A stretch of 64,000 nucleotides of DNA from Chloroflexota bacterium (GTDB lineage Bacteria; Chloroflexota; Anaerolineae; Anaerolineales; Anaerolineaceae). The stretch spans positions 1 through 64,000 of the forward strand of contig WOUT01000012.1 in NCBI GenBank assembly GCA_009773005.1, written 5' to 3'. Shown here in pieces: positions 1 to 10,164 of this stretch. The position numbers were made by a program, and so were the translations under genes. How positions within the stretch are numbered: the stretch's first letter is position 1; each line of letters starts with the position of its first letter. Below the pieces are notes generated by a model. It was not told where the DNA came from. It made no database searches and worked only from the letters and a program-made list of their open reading frames with translations.

Positions 1-326
1 GCGAGCTCTAAAAGGAAGACGACCAAATTAATTGCGACCAACCCCCAGGTAACCACAGGAATGAGCCTGCGCTGCGAGTTGTCATCACCGATTGGAAGCA
101 TGAGTTACTCCTGATTACAGATAATCCAGAAACGAGAAACGAGAAACGTATAAAGTGTTTACATAAAATATGCAAATATTTGAGCCAGGTATTCGTTTAT
201 AAAAACGAATCGAAACGAATAGAGAACCAGACACAGTGATTATGTTCAACAATTTAAGTATATGCCTTTTGTCAAGAAGGTACTATAGAAAGAACAGAAG
301 ATTTGACTATAACCTAATGAAAATCC

Positions 327-1097
327 TTAAGTCGCTTTTTTACATCCTTCGATCAATGGAAACGAGTTCGGATCAATCTTAAGCGAGTCGGCCTGTTCAT
401 CTGATACAGTACCTATTTCTATCTTAATGGAAGCTCCGGTTTCTTCAGACAGTGGCTCAGTCAGTTGTTCGTAGTAATCCCCAAAATGAATCCCAGATTC
501 ACGATAATCGTGTCCTGCCTGAACAAAGAACGCTAATTCAATTGTTCCTTCAAGAGACGTCAGAATGATCACCGCATCTGTCTTGCTATTATTTTCAACT
601 GATAATGATGTAAGTGAAAATTTGTTGAAGCAGCGGTCAGCCAGTATTGTTCCGTTAATAGGGCGGTAACTGCTGGAAGGCATGGATTTACAGTCAAAAT
701 CAATTTGAACCCCTTTTTGTTCGCCCGTTTGAATCCAACCAATTTCACCGCCGGTAGTCCTGACTTTCAACCATGTACAATTTCCGGTCTACCCGATGGG
801 TTGAAGAATTTGTCCATCGGTTAGACTAAGGATCGCCTGAGACTTGGATTGTGAAACTTCATAAAGATAAAGGGCATTTCCAACCACAGTAACTAACGGG
901 GGAGTCTCTGTTTCTGTCGGGAAAGGTGATGGTAAAGGCGCAGTTGCTCCTCCCTGTGTCTTGGTTGCGACTAAGGGGGTTATTATAGTAACAACGGGTT
1001 CACGTTCAACCAGGGTCCGTGAAACAGGGTGAGCACATGCAGACAAAATAGCGATTGAAAGGATAAAAATCGATAGTTTTTCGAGTACAAAATACAT
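327..1097 (-). pseudogene. SH3b-like lipoprotein split by an in-frame TAG
   Basis: ORFs 789..1097 and 327..770 share one frame. The read-through is ...LSLTDGQILQPIG*TGNCTWLKVRTTGGEIGWIQTG..., a typical bacterial SH3 motif. The N-terminus has a lipobox-like ILSACAH. Confidence 0.65.
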
Positions 1098-1193
1098 TTC
1101 TTGATCCCCATAAAAAAGGGCACGGCGCTGGTGAATGTGTTGGGGGTCGCTGTGCAGGCAAAGAATGCCTTCCCGCGATGCTATATGTTTTAA

Positions 1194-1643
1194 TTACTCC
1201 CCGTAACCGCGCCCAAGAATGTATTTTTCCATGTTGTCGATGAGCAGGTTTTTGTCTTCGATCACCTGTTTAACCACATCACCGATCGAGATCAACCCCA
1301 CCAGCTGATCACCATTACAAACCGGCAAATGGCGGATGTGTTTAGTGGTCATCAATGCCATGCACTCGTCAATGGTCTCTGAAGGGGTAACGCTGAAGAC
1401 GTCTTCGGTCATAAAGGATTCAACAGGCAATTTGAGCAGCAGGGTCTTTTCTTTGGCAACTTCGCGAACGAAATCCCGTTCCGAAAAGATGCCCACCGGT
1501 TTTTTGTGATCCATCACCAACAAAGCGCCAATATTTTTCTCTGCCATCAATTCCAGCGCCTCAATCACCGTTGTGCCTTTCTCAACTGTGTAAACTTCCT
1601 GCCCTTTGGCTTTTAAAACCATGCTAACGAGAATCATTGTCAC
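1194..1643 (-). CDS. CBS-domain pair protein
   Basis: 149 aa with two CBS repeats (TVIEALELMAEKNIGALLVMD..., DECMALMTTKHIRHLPVCNGDQLVGLISIGDVVK). Confidence 0.93.
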   Translation of the reverse strand: MTMILVSMVLKAKGQEVYTVEKGTTVIEALELMAEKNIGALLVMDHKKPVGIFSERDFVREVAKEKTLLLKLPVESFMTEDVFSVTPSETIDECMALMTTKHIRHLPVCNGDQLVGLISIGDVVKQVIEDKNLLIDNMEKYILGRGYGE

Positions 1644-1830
1644 TCCTTTCAGAATATTAAATACCTGTGAATTGACACTGGATTAAGTATAGAATGAATC
1701 CGCAAAAGTTACAATCACCAACAAACAATTTACCCCTCTTCACTTTTTTTGAGAGGGGTCAGGGGCGAGATTTTAATTATTTTTAATCAATACGCGCTAA
1801 CAGTACTTTAGAAAATAGGCTGCTTCCAAC

Positions 1831-1860
1831 AAAAAGCCCCAGATTTCTCTGCGGCTTTTT
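1831..1860 (-). terminator. Rho-independent terminator downstream of clpC
   Basis: Minus strand AAAAAGCCGCAGA-GAAA-TCTGGGGCTTTTT; strong stem with GAAA loop and T-run. Confidence 0.8.
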
Positions 1861-1869
1861 ACATTTCAT

Positions 1870-4374
1870 CTAAGCTGGCACCTGCTCCGGTTTCTCTTCC
1901 AGGCGGGCGGCTTTCTTTTTCTTTTCGCGCTTGAGTATGATCTCTTTCTCTTTGTTCAGGTCCACCAGAATCGTATCTCCGTCGTTGAACTCATGAGAGA
2001 GAACAGCGTCAGACAGACGATCTTCCACTTTGTCCTGCAAGACTCGGCGCAAGGGGCGCGCGCCCATGTCAGGGTTATAGCCCTGATTGGCAAGATAATC
2101 CAATGCGGCTTCAGAAGCCTTCAGCTCGATGTTGTGATCGCGCATGCGCATCGAAACTTTTTCAAGCTCCACGTTGACGATCTGGCGGATGTGTACCTGG
2201 TTGAGTGGATGGAAGACGATCACCCCGTCCAGACGGTTGATAAACTCGGGGCGGAAAACTTTTTTTAGCGACTCAAGCAGTTTTTTACGCATGTCTTCAT
2301 AGTTCTGGGTCTCTTCTTCTTTTTCGTCCTTTTTAAGGGAGAAGCCCAGCGCCCCCTGGCGGCGGATCATATCCGCGCCGATGTTGGAGGTCATGATAAT
2401 GATGGCGTTGCGGAAGTCCACCTTGTGCCCGCGGGCATCAGTGAGCTGCCCTTCTTCCATGATCTGCAGCAGCATATTGTGCGCTTCTGGGTGCGCCTTT
2501 TCGATCTCATCGAAGACCACGATGGAATACGGCCGGCGGCGGATTGCTTCGGTGAGTTGACCGGCTTCTTCGAACCCTACATACCCAGGGGGGGCGCCAA
2601 CCAGGCGGCTGACGTTGTGGCGTTCCATAAACTCAGACATGTCGATCTGGATGAGCGATTCTTCGCTTCCAAACAGAAAATTGGCAAGCGTTTTGGCGAG
2701 AGCCGTTTTGCCTACGCCGGTTGGGCCGAGGAACATGAATGATCCAATTGGGCGGCGCGGGTCTTTGAGCCCGGCGCGTCCGCGGCGGACGGCTTTGGAG
2801 ATGGTCTGAATGGCTTCGTCTTGCCCGACAATGCTCTTGCGCATTTCGTCTTCCATGTGCAGCAGGCGCTCAGATTCTTCGGTGGCAAGCTGCATAATAG
2901 GCACGCCCGTCCACATTGAAACCAGTTCGGCGATATCCTCGCTGGTGACAACCGGGCTGTTAGAGCGGTCCCAGCCGGTGCGCAGTTTTTCGATCTGGGC
3001 TTTGAGACCGGATTCTTTATCGGTAATTTCCTGGGCATCATCATTGCGCCCGCTTTCCACAGCGGCAGTCCGGTCTGCCCGCAAGACACGCAATTGAGTC
3101 ATCAGGTCTTTGAAGGTTTGGGCTGCCGGGCTTTTATACATACGCACCCGGGAGGAGGCTTCATCGATCAAGTCAATGGCCTTATCAGGCAGGAAGCGTT
3201 CGGTCACATAGCGCGACGAGAGGTGCGCCGCGGACTCCACGGCTTCATCCGAAATGACCAGGCGGTGATGTTCTTCATAGGCTTTGCGAATGCCTTTGAG
3301 TATCTGGATGGTTTCTTCCACGGTGGGTTCTACCACCACAATGGGTTGGAAGCGCCTTTCAAGGGCGGCATCAGTTTCGATGTGTTTGCGATATTCATCA
3401 AACGTGGTGGCGCCAACAACCTGCAGTTCGCCGCGGGAGAGGGCGGGTTTGAGGATGTTGGCCGCGTCTACGGTGGAACCTGCAGAACCGGCGCCTACCA
3501 GCATATGCAGCTCATCAATGAACAAGATCGATTTTGATGCTTTCAGTTCCTCGATGACTCGCTTCAAACGCTCTTCGAACTGTCCGCGGTACATGGTGCC
3601 GGCGACCAGCGAACCCACGTCCAACTGGAGCACTCGCTTGCCGATCAAGGGCGCGGGGACGTCACCGTCAACGATGCGCTGGGCGAGTCCTTCCACGATT
3701 GCGGTCTTGCCGACACCCGGTTCACCGATGAGAGCTGGGTTATTTTTGTTGCGGCGGGCGAGGATCTGGATGAGACGTTCGATCTCTTTCTGACGCCCGA
3801 TGACCGGGTCCAGTTTGCCTTCTTCCGCCAAAGTGGTGAGATCAACAGCCAGTTGATCGACCAAAGGAGTCTTGGCTTCTTTTTTATCAGCCTTGCGGGC
3901 GAGGGGCGCCTGCCCGGCGGTGGCCGGGGAATTGGTGGCTTCGTCCATGGCGCGGCGTACCTGGCGGCGCACCTGCTCTGGGGTGACGCCCAGTTTTTTG
4001 AGTACTTCAATGGCCTGCCCCTCGGTGGAGCGGGTAAGCGCTAAAAGCAGATGTTCTGTGCCGATGAATTGATGCCCCAGTAAACGGGCTTCTTCGATGG
4101 CAAATTCAAGCACCTGCTGGGTGCCTTTGGAAAGTTCGATGGTGGGGGTTTCCTGCAGCCCCAGCCCGGTGAGCCTTTCGATCATTTCACGCACGCGGTC
4201 AGTTTCAAGCCCCAGTTCGCGCAGGGCGTGACTCGCGATGCCGCCGTCCTCTTCGATGAGGCCGACCAGCAGATGTTCGGTGTTGATGGTGGCGTGCCGC
4301 AGCCGTTCTGCTTCTTGATGAGCCAGAGATAGAACCCGCCGCGCTCTTTGTGTAAATCGTTCCATACCAGCCAA
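1870..4374 (-). CDS. clpC: ATP-dependent Clp protease ATP-binding subunit ClpC
   Basis: 834 aa; Clp N-domain repeats, two AAA+ modules ([30 protein letters not shown]), UVR-like middle region. Confidence 0.97.
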   Translation of the reverse strand: MAGMERFTQRARRVLSLAHQEAERLRHATINTEHLLVGLIEEDGGIASHALRELGLETDRVREMIERLTGLGLQETPTIELSKGTQQVLEFAIEEARLLGHQFIGTEHLLLALTRSTEGQAIEVLKKLGVTPEQVRRQVRRAMDEATNSPATAGQAPLARKADKKEAKTPLVDQLAVDLTTLAEEGKLDPVIGRQKEIERLIQILARRNKNNPALIGEPGVGKTAIVEGLAQRIVDGDVPAPLIGKRVLQLDVGSLVAGTMYRGQFEERLKRVIEELKASKSILFIDELHMLVGAGSAGSTVDAANILKPALSRGELQVVGATTFDEYRKHIETDAALERRFQPIVVVEPTVEETIQILKGIRKAYEEHHRLVISDEAVESAAHLSSRYVTERFLPDKAIDLIDEASSRVRMYKSPAAQTFKDLMTQLRVLRADRTAAVESGRNDDAQEITDKESGLKAQIEKLRTGWDRSNSPVVTSEDIAELVSMWTGVPIMQLATEESERLLHMEDEMRKSIVGQDEAIQTISKAVRRGRAGLKDPRRPIGSFMFLGPTGVGKTALAKTLANFLFGSEESLIQIDMSEFMERHNVSRLVGAPPGYVGFEEAGQLTEAIRRRPYSIVVFDEIEKAHPEAHNMLLQIMEEGQLTDARGHKVDFRNAIIIMTSNIGADMIRRQGALGFSLKKDEKEEETQNYEDMRKKLLESLKKVFRPEFINRLDGVIVFHPLNQVHIRQIVNVELEKVSMRMRDHNIELKASEAALDYLANQGYNPDMGARPLRRVLQDKVEDRLSDAVLSHEFNDGDTILVDLNKEKEIILKREKKKKAARLEEKPEQVPA

Positions 4375-4717
4375 AGATTCCTCCTGAAACTTCGCAACTC
4401 TCTACCATTAATGAATAGAAAGGTTCATATTGTAGTCGATAAAAACCACACTCGTTAACTCGATTTTACCAGTTTTCAAAGCGCTTTACAGTGCCCGTCT
4501 AAGCATTGTAACAGGGGGATATAAATATCTGATTAGAATTTAGAATGTGGAAAGAGAAGAGGCAAAGATTTTAGAACCTTTTAACCACGAACATGTGACG
4601 CAAAAACCGCGAAAGTACGAAATTGATTTTATAGTTTCGTGTATTTCGCACCGCAGACGCCTCCCCAAAGAACAGCGTGGTGAGCAGCGCCAACTGATTT
4701 TGGCCGGCACTCCCAAA

Positions 4718-5071
4718 TCAGAAGGTGAGCACCTTGTCCGATTCGACCGTCCATTGCGTGAGTTCGCTCATGGTGCTCATCTCCACGCCTTCCACCAACC
4801 CAAGGGTTTTGATCCCGCGCGCATCAGCGCAAGTACCGCAGGCTTTGACATGCCCTCCCTTGCTGATCACAGACCGCAGCATGCGTTCGTTGTTGTAATA
4901 CCCTTGCGGGGTGGTTTGGTTTGGCAAAACGCAAGTAACGGCGTCAGCCATGAGAAAAACTTGAACTTCAACTTCAACATGCTCTTTTTGCAGCATCATG
5001 GCCATGCGCAGTGCGTTATAGGCTTTCTCTGATCCGTAAGGAGCATCATTGATGATAAACAGTGTTTTCAT
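4718..5071 (-). CDS. DsrE/F-like family protein
   Basis: 117 aa; MKTLFIINDAPYGSEKAYNALRMAMML...VKACGTCADARG pattern of DsrE-like sulfur relay proteins. Confidence 0.85.
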   Translation of the reverse strand: MKTLFIINDAPYGSEKAYNALRMAMMLQKEHVEVEVQVFLMADAVTCVLPNQTTPQGYYNNERMLRSVISKGGHVKACGTCADARGIKTLGLVEGVEMSTMSELTQWTVESDKVLTF

Positions 5072-5091
5072 TTTTCCTCGCAGTTTATTAA

Positions 5092-6098
5092 TTAAGAAAA
5101 ATGGACATGCCGGTGATGAATATCAGGCATGTGATGGTGAGAGTGTTCTGTATCGGCGTGAGTGTGGAGATGTGAATGACTTTTAATGGGCTCTCCGTCA
5201 TGGTCCTGTTCATGATGCCCATCCTTGTGAGAATGTGAGTGCTCGTGAATGCTTTTGCTATGAAGATGCTGATGTATGTGTTCTTCGCCTGCTAAAAACA
5301 GTGTTCCGATCACCATCAGCGGGAGAGCCACGAAAAACATCCCTCCGGGCAACTCCCGAAACACCAGAAAGGACAAGATCATGCCCGCCAGGGGGGCGGT
5401 TCCAAAAACCGCGCTCGTGCGAGCCGCGCCAAGTGAACGCATGGCACGGATGAACAGCACGATGCTGATGCCGTAACAAAAGCAACCCAGCAGCATCGCG
5501 CGCAAAATGACCCCTGCGACCGGGAGTGGGTTTCCCAGAACCAAAGCTAACGCCAACGAAAAACTGCCTGCCGCCAGTCCCTTGATGGTGACGATACTTA
5601 GAGGGTCTTTCGCAGAGATGTTGCGGGTGAAGTTATTGTCGATGCCCCACAGGATGCAGGCAGCAATGATGCCCAGTGCCCCAATGGAAAACCCCCAACC
5701 ATCAGACAAGTTTATGGATAGGATAATGCTTGATAATGTTATGAGACCCACTGCCCACCAGGCACGGCGGCTGATCGCTTCTTTAAAAACCAGCACCGCG
5801 ATAAATGTTGTCGCGACACCTTCAAAATTCAGGAGCAGTGACGCTGTGGCGGCAGGAGTGATTTTTAGACTGAAAAGCAAAGTGATCGGAGCGGCGACGC
5901 CGCCCGCGATGACTGCACCGGCCAGCCACAAAAAGTCGGGTCTCTTGATTTGAGCTTCACTTTCGAGCTTTTTTTTGTTCATTTGCTGAATTAGTTTTAC
6001 CGTTAGCAAACCAAATCCGCTGCCAAGGTATAAAAAGGCAGCCAGGGGTATGCAGCTAACAGAGCTTGAGCTATTGGGTAATAACGGTTTCGCATCAT
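5092..6098 (-). pseudogene. EamA/DMT-family transporter with His-rich C-terminus, N-terminus apparently disrupted
   Basis: The ORF in the track opens at a TTG inside the second TM region. An upstream out-of-frame ATG (6098/6095) encodes MMRNRYYPIAQALLAA, an EamA-like N-terminus. The C-terminal tail is His-rich. Confidence 0.55.
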
Positions 6099-6464
6099 AT
6101 CAAATTTGATTATATTTCATATTTTCATGAATTCCGGTACGCACTCAGGTCGGCTTTTTCAAAAAGGGCGACGGGGGCTTACATAATCTTTTCGTGCTTA
6201 AAAAGCTATTCTCTGTGATCTTTGCGGCTCTGTGTAATTAACTAAATCAGGGCGACCGGTTGTGTCACCCTGCAAAATCCCTTTCAAGATAAATTGTCCG
6301 GTTTTCTCCGCGAGCTTTGCGGCTCAGCGTGAGACGGGTTGGGGATTCCCGGAAAAGCATCCATGCCGGCCCGATGTTCCTCGGGAGGACGATGTGCTTC
6401 AGGCTCTAAAAACGAGCTTTCGCAACACTGGCACTATCCGACAGTGCAAGCGTGACAACCTATT

Positions 6465-7511
6465 TCAATTCAACAAATATGCTAACAGCCAGCGGGTGGT
6501 ATCCACCAGGGCATCGGTGTGGGTGCGTTCGTAGTTGTGCGAAGCATCGACCCCCGGGCCGATGAGGGCGATGGGCATGTTGCCGCCCGCGCGCCAGTAG
6601 GCGCTGGCATCCGAGCTGTAGGTCGGGTAAATATCCACGTGGTAAGGAATATTGAACAGATCTCCGAGATCGCGCAGGCGTTGGCTCATGCCATGATGGT
6701 AGGGTCCGCTTGAATCTTTGACGCAGATGGTGGCGTGATACTCGTCCGAAGTTTGACCTTCACCCACGGCAGCCATATCCACTGCCAGCAGTTCAGAGAT
6801 CCTGACCGGGAAGTCAGTCAGTGCGAAATGCCCCATCTCTTCATAATTATTGACATAGATATAGGTCGTCTGAACCGGTTTCAGATTAGCGGAGGTCAGG
6901 CTGCGTACGGCTTCCACCAGGCACGCCACGCAGGCTTTATCGTCCAAGTGACGCGAGCGCACAAAACCATTGGTCAGTTCCACGCGCGGATCGAACGCTA
7001 CAAAGTCGCCCACGCTGATGCCCAGGTCAGCGGTCTGGTCCGCGGTGGTCACCCGTTCATCTAGGCGGACTTCCATGTTATCCTGGTCGCGTTTGGTCTC
7101 ACCCAGCCGGTTGCCGAAAACATGAATGGAGGCGGTGTTGATCATAATCGAACCACGGATGCGTTTGCCCTTGCGATTGAAAATAATGCAGCCTTCGCCT
7201 TCCACTGTGTTCCAGACCACCCCGCCAATGGCGGTAAGCAGCAATTTTCCATTGGGTTTAATGGCTTTGACCATCGCGCCGAGGGTATCCGCGTGGGCGG
7301 TGAGGGCGCGCGGAGCGGCGTCCTGTTCGCCGGGGAGAGTGACCAGCAGTCCGCCTTTGGGAAGTTTATGTGTGGTGACGCCCGGCAGGTTGCGAAAGAC
7401 GCGGTCGATCAGTGCGATGGCCTCGTCCGTAAAACCGGTCGGGCTGGGGGTTTTGAGAAGATCGACCAGGAATTTGGTCAGTAAACCATCATCAACCTGT
7501 GGAAGCTGCAT
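6465..7511 (-). CDS. M42-family metallopeptidase
   Basis: 348 aa; TAHADTLGAMV, HLDDKACVACLVEA, SSDASAYWRAGGNMPIALIGPGVDASHNYERTH motifs. Confidence 0.93.
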   Translation of the reverse strand: MQLPQVDDGLLTKFLVDLLKTPSPTGFTDEAIALIDRVFRNLPGVTTHKLPKGGLLVTLPGEQDAAPRALTAHADTLGAMVKAIKPNGKLLLTAIGGVVWNTVEGEGCIIFNRKGKRIRGSIMINTASIHVFGNRLGETKRDQDNMEVRLDERVTTADQTADLGISVGDFVAFDPRVELTNGFVRSRHLDDKACVACLVEAVRSLTSANLKPVQTTYIYVNNYEEMGHFALTDFPVRISELLAVDMAAVGEGQTSDEYHATICVKDSSGPYHHGMSQRLRDLGDLFNIPYHVDIYPTYSSDASAYWRAGGNMPIALIGPGVDASHNYERTHTDALVDTTRWLLAYLLN

Positions 7512-7520
7512 GAGAAACCT

Positions 7521-7952
7521 CTATCCTTTGGGGAATGACTTGCCTTCAAACGCTTCAAACTTCGCGCGTAGCTCGTCAGAAACCGGCACGGCTGATTTGG
7601 TGTGGTAATCGTAGGCAACCATGGTGGTCTCAATCACAGCGTGCAGCGGGGCGCCGGTCTCGCCTGTAATGTGGCTTTCCATCACGAGGCTTTTATTGCC
7701 AATTTTTGTCACGCCCATCGAGACGGTCACTGTGACGCCGGGATTGATTGGCACAAGATAGCGGCAGTGGATATCGCCAACGATGAGCGGGAGATCCCAA
7801 AAGGATTTTCCGTCAAAAAGTCCCAATTCCATTAGAAAGGCAAAGCGCGCTTGTTCAGCGAAGGTCAGGAAGCGGGTATTGTTGACATGCCACTGAGGAT
7901 CAAGGTCCCCATAACGAACGGGTATCGGGTAATGAAAGCGAAATTGATTCAT
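7521..7952 (-). CDS. Acyl-CoA thioesterase, 4HBT/YbgC-like
   Basis: 143 aa hotdog fold: FHYPIPVRYGDLDPQWHVNNTRFLTFAEQARFAF. Confidence 0.92.
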   Translation of the reverse strand: MNQFRFHYPIPVRYGDLDPQWHVNNTRFLTFAEQARFAFLMELGLFDGKSFWDLPLIVGDIHCRYLVPINPGVTVTVSMGVTKIGNKSLVMESHITGETGAPLHAVIETTMVAYDYHTKSAVPVSDELRAKFEAFEGKSFPKG

Positions 7953-8100
7953 AGGGAAATTATACTCCGTCCTGGCTTTTATGATTTGAGCAGAGATAAT
8001 AATATTACATATGAATTACCATTGTCACTAGGTTTAAGAGGTCTAGAAGACTAAAATGGAGTAAAATAAAGACAAATTTTACCAAAAGAGGTGTATATCG

Positions 8101-8499
8101 ATGCAGATCACGAGACAAGCAGATTACGCCGTTCGAGCGATGCTCTATCTCGCCCGGCTTGAGCCGAATCAACGCGCTGCCACCAGTCAGATCGCGCAGA
8201 TCCAGAAAATTCCAGCTTCTTTTCTGGCCAAGATTATTTCTCAACTCTCCATCGCGGGGCTGATCCACACTTCCCGCGGAGCGCGCGGCGGGGTGTTGCT
8301 CTCACGGCCCGCTTCAGCCATCTCGCTGCTCGAAGTAGTTGAGGCAATTGACGGACCGATCACCCTAAACGAATGTACCCTCGCTCCTGACACCTGCGAG
8401 TTTTCCGGGGATTGCCCCATGCATAAAATCTGGGTTGAAACCCAGGATGATCTCGTTCAAAAACTGCGCAGTACAACCTTTGCAAGTTTTGTGGCATAA
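8101..8499 (+). CDS. Rrf2-family transcriptional regulator
   Basis: 132 aa: MQITRQADYAVRAMLYLARL...GARGGVLLSRPASAISLLEVVEAIDGP, C-terminal cysteines. Confidence 0.95.
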   Translation: MQITRQADYAVRAMLYLARLEPNQRAATSQIAQIQKIPASFLAKIISQLSIAGLIHTSRGARGGVLLSRPASAISLLEVVEAIDGPITLNECTLAPDTCEFSGDCPMHKIWVETQDDLVQKLRSTTFASFVA

Positions 8500-8570
8500 T
8501 TGTTAAGACGATTGCATCGTGCAACCTGTGACCAAATTATCTTTTGTGTACAGGGGAGAGGTATGTTAAC

Positions 8571-8828
8571 ATGGTCAGCGGTACTCCGGTAAACAGACAG
8601 TGGGTCATCGTACTAAAAGATGGGACCATCGCCATTGATTGGGGTGACGGATTGTTTCAGGACGTCCGTTCCGGGGATTTTATAGCAGTTCTTGAAAAAG
8701 AGGTCAGCCATCATATTTCGAATGAGGAATTGGATTGGTTGACCAAAATTGGCAGGGTTGGATCATTTACACGCCAGATCGTTCACTTCCACAGTCTGCC
8801 TGAAAGACCGCAAAAGACGATCGAATAA
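8571..8828 (+). CDS. Hypothetical protein (85 aa)
   Basis: ATG at 8571 preceded by GGGGAGAGG; followed by a terminator-like hairpin. No family recognised. The ORF track starts at an upstream TTG. Confidence 0.6.
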   Translation: MVSGTPVNRQWVIVLKDGTIAIDWGDGLFQDVRSGDFIAVLEKEVSHHISNEELDWLTKIGRVGSFTRQIVHFHSLPERPQKTIE

Positions 8829-8846
8829 GGGCAGGATTCGAACATT

Positions 8847-8880
8847 CCCCTCCTTGCAAAAACGGGAGGGTTTTCTTTTC
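8847..8880 (+). terminator. Rho-independent terminator
   Basis: CCCCTCC-N10-GGGAGGG followed by TTTTCTTTTC. Confidence 0.7.
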
Positions 8881-8899
8881 TACAAATAAAAGGCAGAGC

Positions 8900-10072
8900 A
8901 TGATCTCGAAAAAAACATTAAATTTTAGGGTAGGCTTGTTCACCACCTCCCGCATGGTGGTCAACACAGCCTCCAGAATGATATATCCATTTTTGGCGGT
9001 CTTTGCCGCTGGGTTGAACGTGGAGATCGCCGTGATCTCAATGGCGATGGCAGTCTCCATGGCCACCAGCGCAGTAGGTCCATTTATCGCGCCCATTGCA
9101 GACCGCCGCGGACGCCGAACCGGAATGTTGATCGGTATGGCGATCTTCCTTGCGGGTGTATTTTCTGTCAGTTTATTTCCAAGCGTCACAACCTTTTTTA
9201 TCGCCATCATTCTGGTTAATTTGGGCAATAATATCTTCCTGCCGGCGCTTCAAGCTTACATCGGTGATCATACGCCTTACGCCAAACGGGGAGCGTACCT
9301 AGCGGTCACCGAACTGTCGTGGGCGCTTTCGTTCATCATGTTGGTGCCACTGGCTGGCTTCATGCTTGAAAACTCAACCTGGAATATGCCGTTTATTGGT
9401 CTTTCTGTGCTGGGAACACTGATGACCGCCCTGATTTGGATCCTCGTGCCTAAAGACGCGCCGGTTGAAATGGAACCACTCACCATCCTTTCAGACATCA
9501 AGAAGGTGCTGGTCTACATGCCCGCCGTGATGGGGATGTTGATGGGCGCAGCGCTGATCACCGGTAATGAACTAGTGAATGTGGTTTTCGGGGTGTGGAT
9601 GCAAGACTCATTCGGGCTGCAGATCGCCGCGCTCGGTGCGGCTTCAGTCATCATAGGTATTTCAGAACTCGGCGGCGAAGGTATAGCGGCTTTGATCGCA
9701 GATCGATTAGGAAAGGAACGTTCGATCGCTTTTAGTCTGTTGGCTAACGGTTTGTGGGTTGTAACGCTGCCGTGGCTTGGCAAGAGCCTGCCGGGTGCAT
9801 TCGCGTGGTTGTTCGTGTTCTATCTTACTTTTGAAGTTGCCATTGTCTGTTCGCTGCCTCTGATGACCGAGGTGATGCCCAAAGCCCGCGCCACCATGAT
9901 GGCGCTCTTCATTGCGGCGCTCTCACTGGGGCGCGCACTGGGGGATGTGGTCGCACCCCATCTTTATGCAGGTGGTTTCTTCCTCAATGCGGTGGCGTGC
10001 CTGGCATTGGATCTGATGGCCATTTTCTTTCTCACCCGCATTAAACTGCCCGCCAGACAAACTTCCGATTGA
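8900..10072 (+). CDS. MFS transporter
   Basis: 390 aa, multiple TM segments; APIADRRGRRTGMLIG MFS loop motif. Confidence 0.93.
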   Translation: MISKKTLNFRVGLFTTSRMVVNTASRMIYPFLAVFAAGLNVEIAVISMAMAVSMATSAVGPFIAPIADRRGRRTGMLIGMAIFLAGVFSVSLFPSVTTFFIAIILVNLGNNIFLPALQAYIGDHTPYAKRGAYLAVTELSWALSFIMLVPLAGFMLENSTWNMPFIGLSVLGTLMTALIWILVPKDAPVEMEPLTILSDIKKVLVYMPAVMGMLMGAALITGNELVNVVFGVWMQDSFGLQIAALGAASVIIGISELGGEGIAALIADRLGKERSIAFSLLANGLWVVTLPWLGKSLPGAFAWLFVFYLTFEVAIVCSLPLMTEVMPKARATMMALFIAALSLGRALGDVVAPHLYAGGFFLNAVACLALDLMAIFFLTRIKLPARQTSD

Positions 10073-10164
10073 CCTACAGTTATTCATTGCTGCGTGACCC
10101 AATGGAAATTTCCATCGGGTATACTATTGTTTAGATAAGATTCTTTGAATATGTAAGAGGGACC

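Noticed and set aside
1993-4408. Many plus-strand and alternate-frame ORFs (e.g. 3094..3537, 3284..3793) within clpC
   Set aside because: Shadow ORFs of a confidently assigned gene; their translations show no recognisable domains.
4375-4546. CIRCE or CtsR operator upstream of clpC
   Set aside because: Neither TTAGCACTC-N9-GAGTGCTAA nor a clear CtsR heptamer repeat is present.
4547-5032. Plus-strand ORF of 161 aa
   Set aside because: Antisense to the DsrE-like gene and running through intergenic repeat debris; no domain.
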